A stretch of 40,764 nucleotides of DNA, from assembly GCA_007693765.1 (NCBI GenBank), contig RECZ01000084.1, positions 1 through 40,764 on the forward strand. Direction: 5' to 3'. This document shows, piece by piece, positions 16,081 to 24,264 of the stretch. Numbering within the stretch: position 1 is the stretch's first letter; each line of letters starts with the position of its first letter. A program made the position numbers and the translations under genes. The notes under the pieces were generated by a model, which did not search any database, had not been told where the DNA came from, and saw only the letters and a list, made by a program, of their open reading frames with translations. This DNA is from Phycisphaerales bacterium. Lineage in GTDB: Bacteria > Planctomycetota > Phycisphaerae > Phycisphaerales > UBA1924.

Positions 16081-18549
16081 TCAGAACGGCAGGTCCACCG
16101 CGAAACTGAACAGGCTCTTCTGGTCGCCCGAGGCCGTCCTGATGGGGAACCCGAAATCGAAGGCCAGGGGCGCCTGGCCGAGCTGTGGCAGGTAGAGGCG
16201 CACGCCCGAGCCGATGCTCACGCGGTAGTCGTCGAAGCCGATCTCGTTGGTGACGGTGCCGGTGTCGACGAAGCCCACCACCGAGAGGATGTCGCGCCAG
16301 ACCGGGTGCTCGTACTCCGTGCCGAAGAAGAAGAGCCACTCGCCGCCGATGGGCTCGTTGCTGGGCGTGCCGTCGCGCCGAAGGCCGCGGGGCGACACGG
16401 TGCGGAACTCGAAGCCGCGCAGCGATCGGCCGCCGAGGAAGTAGCGCTCGTAGATCGGCGCCTCGCCTTCTTCGGGGATGTACTGCGCCGTGGTCTTGAA
16501 CGAGAGCACGCCCTTGCGCCCGAGGTAGTCCTCGTACACGGTCATGAAGATCTGGTGCTCGGCGCGGAGCTTGGTGAAGTCGTAGTCGCCGCCGAACGCG
16601 CCGACGCGCTCCACCGCCAGCTCGACGCGCGTGCCCCGCGTGGGGCGGAAGCGCTCCGTCGGGGGGACCGTGGTCCGCGTCATGTCGAGGCTGACGCCGG
16701 TGAGCAGGGCGCGGTCGCGGTCGTCGAAGATCGCGGCGGGGGCCCGAGCGTTGATGTTCGACAGGCTCACCCACTCGGCGCGCGTGCCCAGCCCCGCGAC
16801 CCAGCGGTCGCCGAACCTGCGCCCGATGCGCGTGCGCCCGCCGAAGCGCTCCTCGTCGTACTGGCGGAAGATGCGCTGCCGGAAGAAGAACTGGCCGGTG
16901 AGCGAATAGTCGGACTCGAAGAGGTGCGGCTCGGTGAGGCTCACGGAGTACGTCTGGACCTCGGTGCCCGGCTGCAGCGCCAGCGAGAACTGCTGCCCGG
17001 CGCCGCGGAACGACTGCCCGCGGAAGAACTCCCCCACCGATTCGGGCGGGTCGAACAGGTCGAAGTTCCGCTGTTCCAGGCCGATGAGGCCGGTGACGCC
17101 CGAGTCGGAGCCCACCGCGGCGCCGAACGTGAGCGAGCCCGTGTCCGTCTCCGCGACCTCGACGAGCACGTCGCGGTAGCCGGGGTCCTCCCTGCGCTCC
17201 GGCTGCACCGTGACGCGCACGCTGCCGGCCTCGAAGAGCTGCGAGGCCTCGAGCCGACGCTCGGTCTCACGCACCGCGCCGCGGTCGAGCGGGCGGTCGG
17301 GACGAAGACGCACGTGGCGGCGGATGACCTTCTGCTTGGTGAGGTCGTTGCCCTGCACGAGCACCTCGCCCGTGCGGAACCGCGGCCCCTCGACCACGGT
17401 GATGAAGATGTCCACCAGCGGCTCCTCGGCGTCGCGGAGCTCGTCGCGCTGCACCCGGGCATCGGCGTAGCCGAGACGCCAGTACGACGCCCGCACCGCC
17501 TCCATCGAACGCTCGACGCGCTGCGTGCTGTAGATGTCGCCGGACTTGATCTCCATGATCGCGCTGATCTGCGCCGCGGTGAAGACGGGCGGACGCGACT
17601 CCGCCTCCGCGTCCGCGGTGCGCAGCACCACGTTCCGCAGCGAGTACAGCGGCCCCTCGTCGAGCACGAACGTGACGATCGCCTCCCGCCCGTCGGGGCT
17701 GGGCGTGATCTGGCGGTCGGCGCGGATATCCAGATAGCCCTGCGCCTGATAGAACCGGATCAGCGACGTGACGTCGTTGTCCAGCACCTCGTTGTCGAGG
17801 GGGCCCCGCTCGAGAATGCCCGCTGTTTTGGTGCGCAGGTTGGGGCGCAGCTCGCGGTCCTCGAACGCGCGGTTGCCCGAGAAGCGGATGCCCGTCACCC
17901 GCACCCGCTCGCCCTCGCGGACGCGGAAGAGCACGATGCCCGACTCCTCCAGCTCGCGCTCGTCCACCGTCACCTCGACGAGGAAAAAGCCGCGGTTGCG
18001 GTACAGCTCCTCGATGGCGCGGATCGAGCGCCCCAGCAGGAACTCGTCCATGGGCGTCCCGGGCAGGATGTTCACGACGCGGGCAAGGTCCTGATCGGTC
18101 ACACGACGGTTGCCGACCACCTGCACGTCCTCGACGATGGGCGCCTCCACAAAGCGGAACACCACCGTCAGCGGGGCGCCGGGGTCGTCGGGGTCGATCT
18201 CCAACGACGCTTCGACGCTGCGGAACTGCCCCAACCGGTACAGCCGGCGGACGTCGTCCTGCGCCGTCGCCTCGCTGTAGGGGCGCCCTTCCCGGGTGCG
18301 CAACTGGTTTCGGAGCAACTGCACCGAGACGCGCTCGATGCCCTCGAACCGCACGACGCCCACGGGGCGACCGTCGAAGGGCGACTCGGCCCGGATCACG
18401 CCCTGCGCCGCCGCGACGCCGAAGTCGCACCACGCCGGCGCGAACACCCCCGACGCGGCCGCCAGCGCCAACGACGCCGCCGATAGTCGGAGGCGCGACA
18501 CGCCTCGCGCCGAGCCGTCACTTCGGTTCCTTGCGTCGTGTTCGCTCAC
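16081..18549 (-). CDS. bamA: Outer-membrane protein assembly factor BamA (822 aa, GTG start chosen)
   Basis: After a signal peptide (SRLRLSAASLALAAASGVFA) come five POTRA-like units, beginning at VGVVRFEGIERVS, IVEDVQVVGNRRVT, VTGIRFSGNRAFE, SLRNVVLRTADA and RTGEVLVQGNDLT. A 16-strand barrel domain follows from about residue 480 (GSLTFGAAVGSDSG) to the terminal Phe (FSFAVDLPF). FLGGRSLRGFEFRTV matches the conserved barrel motif. It inserts beta-barrel proteins into the outer membrane. The start is uncertain: GTG 18549, GTG 18498 right before the signal peptide, or ATG 18624. I chose 18549 because a promoter-like pair ends just upstream of it. Confidence 0.9.
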   Translation of the reverse strand: MSEHDARNRSDGSARGVSRLRLSAASLALAAASGVFAPAWCDFGVAAAQGVIRAESPFDGRPVGVVRFEGIERVSVQLLRNQLRTREGRPYSEATAQDDVRRLYRLGQFRSVEASLEIDPDDPGAPLTVVFRFVEAPIVEDVQVVGNRRVTDQDLARVVNILPGTPMDEFLLGRSIRAIEELYRNRGFFLVEVTVDERELEESGIVLFRVREGERVRVTGIRFSGNRAFEDRELRPNLRTKTAGILERGPLDNEVLDNDVTSLIRFYQAQGYLDIRADRQITPSPDGREAIVTFVLDEGPLYSLRNVVLRTADAEAESRPPVFTAAQISAIMEIKSGDIYSTQRVERSMEAVRASYWRLGYADARVQRDELRDAEEPLVDIFITVVEGPRFRTGEVLVQGNDLTKQKVIRRHVRLRPDRPLDRGAVRETERRLEASQLFEAGSVRVTVQPERREDPGYRDVLVEVAETDTGSLTFGAAVGSDSGVTGLIGLEQRNFDLFDPPESVGEFFRGQSFRGAGQQFSLALQPGTEVQTYSVSLTEPHLFESDYSLTGQFFFRQRIFRQYDEERFGGRTRIGRRFGDRWVAGLGTRAEWVSLSNINARAPAAIFDDRDRALLTGVSLDMTRTTVPPTERFRPTRGTRVELAVERVGAFGGDYDFTKLRAEHQIFMTVYEDYLGRKGVLSFKTTAQYIPEEGEAPIYERYFLGGRSLRGFEFRTVSPRGLRRDGTPSNEPIGGEWLFFFGTEYEHPVWRDILSVVGFVDTGTVTNEIGFDDYRVSIGSGVRLYLPQLGQAPLAFDFGFPIRTASGDQKSLFSFAVDLPF

Positions 18550-18557
18550 CGGGGCGG

Positions 18558-18586
18558 ACGATACAGAGTGCGGGGAAGCCCCACAA
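18558..18586 (-). promoter_or_regulatory. Possible promoter of the bamA-lpx operon
   Basis: On the minus strand TTGTGG (18586-18581), 17 bases, then TATCGT (18563-18558). Transcription would begin at about 18551, so GTG 18549 would be nearly leaderless, or GTG 18498 would have a leader of about 50 bases. Confidence 0.4.
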
Positions 18587-18781
18587 CCGAGCGCGGAGGG
18601 CGCCGTTGTCCACACCGAGGGCATGTGTGTTGCGACGCGTGCGCTCCGGCCGATACTCTCACCCTGCGCCGCCCCGACCGCCGCGCGATCCCAGACCACG
18701 ACGTCCGGGGTGAGACCCACATCGTTCCCGACATTTTTTCCTGACGACCGCGTCCGCCCACGGCGACGCGCGGCCCCGTCG

Positions 18782-19198
18782 TTGGCCAGATACCTCACCT
18801 TGTCCCGATTTTTTCTCAGATTGACCCCCGCGTTGCGACAGCCGCTGCTCACCCTCGTCTCGCTGGCGACGGTGGTCGCCGCGGGCGGCGCCCTCTGGGC
18901 GTGGATCAGCCCCGAGACGATCGCTCTGGCCCGGACCTCGCACCTGCTGGGTCTGCTGGGGATGTTCGTGCTGCCCATCGCCACGCTCGCCGCGCTCGAG
19001 CACGACCGGCGTTCCGCGCCCACGCGCATCCACGCCCGCTCAGGCGACGAACTCGCCCCTGAACCATCCGCGAGCAGGGCGCGCACAGCGCACCCCGACG
19101 TCGCGCACCCGGCGCTGCACCGTCACGATGTTGTCATTCCCGGACGCCGACGCGTTCGATCACGACCGGGACCGTCACCCGTGGTCCGCGACTGCTGA
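18782..19198 (+). CDS. Possible small membrane protein (about 138 aa, start uncertain)
   Basis: An open frame whose codons show the strong G/C third-position bias of real genes here up to about 19100. It has two hydrophobic segments (PLLTLVSLATVVAAGGALW and LLGLLGMFVLPIATLAAL) and a His- and Arg-rich tail. No ATG precedes the first segment nearby; TTG 18782, 18800, 18821 and 18833 are candidates. Its last 65 bases overlap the end of the anti-sigma gene on the other strand. The hydrophobic part looks real, but the tail may not be. Confidence 0.35.
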   Translation: MARYLTLSRFFLRLTPALRQPLLTLVSLATVVAAGGALWAWISPETIALARTSHLLGLLGMFVLPIATLAALEHDRRSAPTRIHARSGDELAPEPSASRARTAHPDVAHPALHRHDVVIPGRRRVRSRPGPSPVVRDC

Positions 19199-20396
19199 TC
19201 TGCCGCGGCGGAACCGCCCACGCCGACCCGGACTGGTCCATGGCGGGCATGAGCGTGACATCGAGGAACGCCCCGACATCCGCGTCGGCGCGCTGCAGCG
19301 TGGTGAGCAGTGCGCCGAAGCCGGCCTCGGTGCGGTCCATCTCCACGTCGTAGCGGGGCACGCCGCGGGCGTCAGCCTTGACGCCCATGCGAACCTCGTC
19401 GCCCCGCTGCGTTGCAAACAGCCGCAGGGCGCGCTCCACGGCGGCGGTGTCGCTGGTCTCGATGCGGATGATCAATCGGTTGAGCGAGGCGAGGCGCAAG
19501 GCGTCTTCGTACGAGGAAGGCGTGACCACGGGAACGGGCGTCGCGCTGCGCCGGGGCATGATCCGATCCCGCCCGGCGACGCGGAGGGTCAGGAAACGCT
19601 CATCGTGCAGCGACCAGTCGATGTTCGCTTCGTCGATGGCCCGCACCGCGCTCAGCAGCGGCAACAGTCCGCCCTGAGGCATCGGGGGAACGGGCTCGAA
19701 CTGTTCCAGACTGGCGAGCGAGGCGTACGCCCCGGGCAGGCCGAACGCACGCCGGATCTCGTCTTCGCCCGCGGCGATCGTGGGCAGGGCCGCCAGAACG
19801 CTCCGTTCGGCGTCGGCGCGGGCCCTGCTGGGAGCGGTGTCATCGAGCGTCGTCACCCGCGCGTGCATCGTCTCGGGCGCCGCGGCGATTCTGGTCGTCT
19901 CCGGAGCGACGGGGGCGAGGCCGCCCGGGATGTCCGCGGCGGCCATCATGGTTTGCGGCGCGTCGGCGCGAGGGGTGGGAGCGTCGAGCGGGGCGGTTTC
20001 GAGGGCGAGCGTGTGATCGAGCCCGCCGCGCTGCGGGGCGAGCACGCCGAGCCACAGGGCGAGGGCGCCGCCGCCGACGAGCAGGGCGAGGCCCGCGGCC
20101 ATCGCGAAGCGGCTGGGGGCGACGAGCCGCGCCAGGACGCCCTCGCGGGGCGCCGCGGCGGGGTCGAGCAGCAGCGATTCACGAGCCGCGGCGTCGAGGG
20201 CGTCGCGGATGAGGCCCTGCGGCGCCCGCACATCGCTCAGCGAGCGCAGCGCCCGCATGTCTTCGGTGATTTCGAGGAGTCGGGCCCGCAGGACGGGGTC
20301 GGCGTGGATCGCCTGCTCGACCTCGGCCCGCCGCTCGGGCGCAAGATCGCCCTCGATCCAGGCCAGAAGGTCGTTTTCGTGCAGCGAGTGGGGCAT
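19134..20396 (-). CDS. Putative membrane anti-sigma factor (420 aa)
   Basis: The start codon lies 13 bases after the ECF sigma gene, with AAGGA upstream. The N-terminal 60 residues (HENDLLAWIEGDLAPERRAE, DPVLRARLLEITEDMRALR) resemble the helical sigma-binding domain of anti-sigma factors but lack the HxxxCxxC zinc motif. One membrane segment (FAMAAGLALLVGGGALALWL, about residues 96-117) follows. The remaining 300 residues would be periplasmic. They include an Ala/Pro/Thr-rich linker and a folded end containing LNRLIIRIETSDTAAVERAL and VTVPVVIERVG. The sensing role is inferred from gene order and topology. Confidence 0.7.
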   Translation of the reverse strand: MPHSLHENDLLAWIEGDLAPERRAEVEQAIHADPVLRARLLEITEDMRALRSLSDVRAPQGLIRDALDAAARESLLLDPAAAPREGVLARLVAPSRFAMAAGLALLVGGGALALWLGVLAPQRGGLDHTLALETAPLDAPTPRADAPQTMMAAADIPGGLAPVAPETTRIAAAPETMHARVTTLDDTAPSRARADAERSVLAALPTIAAGEDEIRRAFGLPGAYASLASLEQFEPVPPMPQGGLLPLLSAVRAIDEANIDWSLHDERFLTLRVAGRDRIMPRRSATPVPVVTPSSYEDALRLASLNRLIIRIETSDTAAVERALRLFATQRGDEVRMGVKADARGVPRYDVEMDRTEAGFGALLTTLQRADADVGAFLDVTLMPAMDQSGSAWAVPPRQISSRGPRVTVPVVIERVGVRE

Positions 20397-20409
20397 CGAT
20401 CGGGGGTCC

Positions 20410-21153
20410 TTACGAATCGTCCTCGGTGTTGGATGCGCCGGACTCGGCGCGGATCCGCTCGATCTCCGCTCGCAACGCGGCCCGGGCCCGGAAGAGGCGG
20501 CTCTTGATGGTGCCGATGGGCAGCCCGAGCACGTCCGCGATCTCCCGATAATCCAAGCCGCGGATGTCGCGCAGGACGAGCACGGACTTGTGATCGGCCT
20601 CCATGACATCCATCGCCGCGACAATGAGGCGGCGACGCTCGTCGTTTTCGATGCGCTCGCCCGCGCCCGGTTCCCGGTTCTGCTCGACGCTGGAGGCCCC
20701 GGTGGTCCGGGCGCCCTCGCCCGTGTCGGGGCCGAGGGGGGCGTCGAGGCTGGCGTGGCGGCGCAACTTCTGCTTTCGCAGATAGCTGAGGCACACGTTC
20801 ATGGTGATGCGGATCATCCACGTCGAGAGCCGGGCCCGCCCGTCGTAGCTGTCCAGCCCCTGGATGATGCGGACGAGGGCATCCTGCGTGAGGTCGCGGG
20901 CGATCTCCTGATCGCGGACCATGCGCATGCAGACGGCGAAGAGGCGGTCCTGATGCGTTTCGAGCAGGGTCGTCCACGCCTCGTCGGTGGCGGCGGAGGA
21001 ACGGCCCTTGGTGCGGGAATCCACGATCAGGCGCACGAGGCGCATCTCCCGCTCGTCGGCGACGTCGCCCTGCCACGCCCCCGAGGGCGGGCTCTTGGAG
21101 GACGCGCGCGGGGCGTCCCCCCCCTCCGAACGTGAAACGTGCTCGGGCGTCAT
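20410..21153 (-). CDS. ECF-type RNA polymerase sigma factor (247 aa)
   Basis: Region 2 covers about residues 70-125 (RMVRDQEIARDLTQDALVRI, then ARLSTWMIRITMNVCLSYLRK), and region 4 covers about 180-235 (DHKSVLVLRDIRGLDYREIA, then GTIKSRLFRARAAL with the helix-turn-helix). Regions 1.1 and 3 are absent, as in ECF factors. The 60-residue N-terminal extension and the acidic tail (ASNTEDDS) are extra. It forms an operon with the anti-sigma gene. Upstream lies a 10-base inverted repeat shared with the divergent purB promoter region, which may coordinate both. The target regulon cannot be read from here. Confidence 0.92.
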   Translation of the reverse strand: MTPEHVSRSEGGDAPRASSKSPPSGAWQGDVADEREMRLVRLIVDSRTKGRSSAATDEAWTTLLETHQDRLFAVCMRMVRDQEIARDLTQDALVRIIQGLDSYDGRARLSTWMIRITMNVCLSYLRKQKLRRHASLDAPLGPDTGEGARTTGASSVEQNREPGAGERIENDERRRLIVAAMDVMEADHKSVLVLRDIRGLDYREIADVLGLPIGTIKSRLFRARAALRAEIERIRAESGASNTEDDS

Positions 21154-21178
21154 CACGCGGCGCTCGCCATGCTCAATC

Positions 21179-21210
21179 GGTACGATCCCGACATGACCAC
21201 GGATCGTACC
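21179..21210. promoter_or_regulatory. Perfect inverted repeat with divergent -10-like elements
   Basis: GGTACGATCC (21179-21188) and GGATCGTACC (21201-21210) are perfect inverted copies with a 12-base spacer. Each arm contains TACGAT read outward, one for purB (21181-21186) and one for the sigma gene on the minus strand (21208-21203). It may be a pair of divergent -10 elements, a regulator site, or both. Confidence 0.5.
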
Positions 21211-21246
21211 AGCGGCGGCGATTCCCCGGCGCGGACGCTCGCATGA
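21193..21246 (+). CDS. Leader peptide coupled to purB (17 aa)
   Basis: The frame MTTDRTSGGDSPARTLA starts six bases after TACGAT and ends in a TGA that overlaps the purB start (ATGA). purB itself has no Shine-Dalgarno sequence, so ribosomes entering at a leaderless ATG 21193 could reach purB by coupling. The peptide sequence need not matter. Alternatively purB may really start at an in-frame site that I do not see. Confidence 0.35.
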   Translation: MTTDRTSGGDSPARTLA

Positions 21247-22712
21247 GCGCCCCCGCCCCCAACCAACCGCCGGACCCACGCGCCGTTTACGAATCGCCGC
21301 TGGCGACGAGGAACGCCTCGCCGGAGATGCAGTTGCTCTGGTCTCCCCGGCGCAAGTTCACCTCGTGGCGACGCCTCTGGATCGCCCTCGCCGAAGCGCA
21401 GCACGAGCTCGGGCTCAACGTCACCAAAGAGCAGATCGCCGAGCTCCGCGCCGCCGTCGACCTCACCGAGGACGACTTCGCCCGGGCCGCGGCCCACGAA
21501 TCGAAGCTCCGCCACGACGTCATGGCCCACGTGCACGCGCTGGGCGAGCGGGCGCCGGGGGCGCGGGCGGTCATCCACCTCGGGGCCACCAGCCAGGACG
21601 TCAACTGCAACACCGAGATCCCCATCCTCCGCGACGCCCTGGACCTCGTGTGCGCGAAAACCGCCAAGTGCGTGATCGCCCTCGCGGAATTCGCGGAGCG
21701 ATGGCGCGACCTCCCCTGCCTCGCCTTCACCCACTACCAGCCCGCCCAGCCCGTGACCGTGGGCCGGCGCGCCGCCCAGTGGGGCTACGACCTCGCGCTG
21801 TGCCTCGAACGCCTCGAACGCACGCGCGACTCCCTCCGCCTCCGCGGGATGCGCGGCGCAACCGGCACGCAGGCCTCCTACCTCGCGCTCTTTGACAACG
21901 ACGCCGAGAAGGTCGCCCGGCTCGACGCCCTCGTCGCCCAGAAACTCGCCTTCCCCGCCGACAAGACCTACCTCGTCACCGGGCAGACCTACCCCCGCGT
22001 GGTGGACGCCTTCGCGCTCGCCGACCTCGCGGCCCTCGCGGCCGTGATCCACAAGATCTGCAACGACGTCCGCCTGCTCTCCAACCGCAAGGAACTGGAC
22101 GAGCCCTTCGGATCGACGCAGATCGGCTCCTCCGCCATGCCCTACAAGCGCAACCCCATGCGCTGCGAGCGGGCGACGGGCCTGTGCCGGTTCGTGATGA
22201 ACACCGCCCACAACGCGCTCGACACCGCCGCGACGCAGTGGCTCGAGCGCACGCTCGACGACTCCGCCAACCGGCGCCTGAGCCTGCCCGAGTCCTTCCT
22301 CGCCACCGACGGCGCCCTCGACCTGCTGCACAACGTGGTGAGCGGGCTTGTCGTTCACGAGGCCACGGTGCGGGCGAACCTGATGAGCGAACTGCCCTTC
22401 ATGGCCAGCGAGAACCTGATGATGGCCGCGGTGCGCCTGGGGCGCGACCGGCAGGAGGTCCACGAGGCGATCCGGCGGCACGCACAGGAGGCGGGCACGC
22501 GGGTGAAGGATGAGGGGCTGCCCAACGATCTCATCGACCGCCTGCGGTCGGAGCCGCTGCTCGACGGCGTGGACCTCGACGCCGCGATGGACCCATCGCT
22601 CTACGTCGGCCTCAGCGGCACGCAGGTGGACCGCTTCCGGGCGGAGGTATCAGCGCCGATCGCCGCCCGGTACGCGGGGCGATTGGGCCCCTCGCGCGAG
22701 CCGAGCGTCTGA
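21243..22712 (+). CDS. purB: Adenylosuccinate lyase PurB, eukaryote-like (489 aa)
   Basis: Fumarase/aspartase superfamily with the signature GSSAMPYKRNPMRCERA. It cleaves SAICAR and adenylosuccinate in purine synthesis. RHDVMAHVHALGE, VIHLGATSQDV, FTHYQPAQPVTVG, TQWLERTLDDSANRR and ELPFMASENLMMA correspond closely to human ADSL as I remember it, more so than to the E. coli enzyme. Length 489 also matches the eukaryotic form. The start at 21243 overlaps the leader peptide stop. The gene is divergent from the ECF sigma gene. Confidence 0.93.
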   Translation: MSAPAPNQPPDPRAVYESPLATRNASPEMQLLWSPRRKFTSWRRLWIALAEAQHELGLNVTKEQIAELRAAVDLTEDDFARAAAHESKLRHDVMAHVHALGERAPGARAVIHLGATSQDVNCNTEIPILRDALDLVCAKTAKCVIALAEFAERWRDLPCLAFTHYQPAQPVTVGRRAAQWGYDLALCLERLERTRDSLRLRGMRGATGTQASYLALFDNDAEKVARLDALVAQKLAFPADKTYLVTGQTYPRVVDAFALADLAALAAVIHKICNDVRLLSNRKELDEPFGSTQIGSSAMPYKRNPMRCERATGLCRFVMNTAHNALDTAATQWLERTLDDSANRRLSLPESFLATDGALDLLHNVVSGLVVHEATVRANLMSELPFMASENLMMAAVRLGRDRQEVHEAIRRHAQEAGTRVKDEGLPNDLIDRLRSEPLLDGVDLDAAMDPSLYVGLSGTQVDRFRAEVSAPIAARYAGRLGPSREPSV

Positions 22713-22892
22713 GGGGCCTCGCGGGCGCGGCCGGTTTGACGGCTCCGCCCACGCCCGCGACACTCCGGAGCAACCCCGGGCGGCCGCGATTCGTATCGGT
22801 CGTTCGTGGCGTCTCGCAAGCCCCGTCCGGGGCGTGGTTTGCGAACCGTCCTTCCCCCGTTCGCGCTTGACCATCCTCGGAGAGCCCAGGGC

Positions 22893-24263
22893 ATGGCCTC
22901 ACGATCTTCGGCAGGTATCGGCACGCTCGTCACGATCGTGCTGCTCTCGGTGACCTCGGTGGCGCTCTTTGTGGCGACCATCGTCTTCCTTGCGCGCACG
23001 CAGCGCCTCGAGTCGGAATTGCTCGAAGAGCGGAACGTCACGCAGGAGATCATCCGCCCCGGCGAGCGCGATGTGCTCAGCGGCGCCCTCGCGCGGGCGC
23101 GCTCGGAGCGCAAGAGCCTCGTGGCCTACCTCAACGATTCGCTCTCGCTCACCATGCGCCGCGTCACGGGCTCCGAGCGCGAGTCCGCCGCGGAGCTCGC
23201 CGCCCGCCTCGACGAGATCGAGGAAGCCCGCACCACGCCCCTCATCGGCGTGCTGCGCGAGCGCGACCGCGCCCTCGAGCGCACCCGGCGCGAGCTCACC
23301 GAAGCTCGCGCCGCCGCGACCACCGCCCGCAACGACCTGCAGGCCGAGGCGGCACGTGTGAACACGCTCATCGCCGATCAGCAGGCCACCATGGCCGCCA
23401 TGAACGCCGAGATCTCGCGCTACAAGGCCGAGGTCGAGCAGTACCGCGTCTCGGTGGGCGACACCATCGACACCAACAACCGGCGCGTCGACGAGATCCG
23501 CCGCGTGCTCACCGACGAGAAGGCCTCCCTCGAAGACCGCCTCACCCGCGTCGAGCAGGAGAACCTCATCCTCACCGGCCAGCTTGACAGCCTGCGGCGC
23601 GAGCGTGCGGCGGACATGCTCCGCCCCGACGACGAGTTCGCGCTCGTCGACGGGCGCGTGGTGAGCGTGAACGCGGCCGAGAACAGCGTCTTCATCGACC
23701 TCTCCAGGGGCGACCGCCTCGTGCAGGGCATGACGTTCGAAGTCTACGACAGCGCCTCCGCCATCCGACCCGACGCCGATGGCAACTACCCGCGCGGCAA
23801 GGCGACGATCGAGATCATCCGCATCGGCGACACCGCCTCCGTGGCGCGCATCGTGCGCGAGATCCGCGGCAACCCCATCGTCGCGGGCGACGTCTTCGCC
23901 AACGCCGTGTACGACCCCCGCAAGACCTACCGCTTCGTCGTCGCTGGCGACTTCGACCTCGATGGCGACGGCATCGCCGGAGCCCACGAGCGCGAAGAGA
24001 TCCGCGCCATCATCCGCAACTGGGGCGGGGTGATCACCGACGAGCTCGGCGGCGACACTGACTTCCTGGTGCTCGGCGCCCGCCCCCTCCTGCCGCCGCA
24101 GCCCCCATTCGACGCCCCGGTGCCCGTGATCAACGAGTACATCCGCCTGCAGCGTGCGGCCCTCGAGTACGACCGCCTCTTCGACATCGCCACGCAGACG
24201 GGCATCCCGGTGCTGAACCAGAACCGCCTGTTCACGCTCACCGGCATGCACGCGACGCGCTGA
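22893..24263 (+). CDS. Membrane-anchored coiled-coil protein with EF-hand-like loop (456 aa)
   Basis: The N-terminal anchor (TLVTIVLLSVTSVALFVATIVFLA, residues 11-34) is followed by a long coiled coil to about residue 245, rich in Glu, Arg and Ala (RLESELLEERNVTQEII, RDRALERTRRELTEARAAA). A beta-rich C-terminal domain starts at EFALVDGRVVSVN. At residues 353-366 DFDLDGDGIAGAHE fits a calcium-binding EF-hand or dockerin-type loop. The end (TQTGIPVLNQNRLFTLTGMH) resembles BRCT-like NAD-ligase tails only loosely. Function unknown, possibly a periplasmic structural protein. The acyltransferase start lies one base after its stop, so the two are cotranslated. Confidence 0.65.
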   Translation: MASRSSAGIGTLVTIVLLSVTSVALFVATIVFLARTQRLESELLEERNVTQEIIRPGERDVLSGALARARSERKSLVAYLNDSLSLTMRRVTGSERESAAELAARLDEIEEARTTPLIGVLRERDRALERTRRELTEARAAATTARNDLQAEAARVNTLIADQQATMAAMNAEISRYKAEVEQYRVSVGDTIDTNNRRVDEIRRVLTDEKASLEDRLTRVEQENLILTGQLDSLRRERAADMLRPDDEFALVDGRVVSVNAAENSVFIDLSRGDRLVQGMTFEVYDSASAIRPDADGNYPRGKATIEIIRIGDTASVARIVREIRGNPIVAGDVFANAVYDPRKTYRFVVAGDFDLDGDGIAGAHEREEIRAIIRNWGGVITDELGGDTDFLVLGARPLLPPQPPFDAPVPVINEYIRLQRAALEYDRLFDIATQTGIPVLNQNRLFTLTGMHATR

Positions 24264-24264
24264 C

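Noticed and set aside
15568-18486. Long plus-strand frame opposite bamA
   Set aside because: Antisense shadow of a verified family member with no domains.
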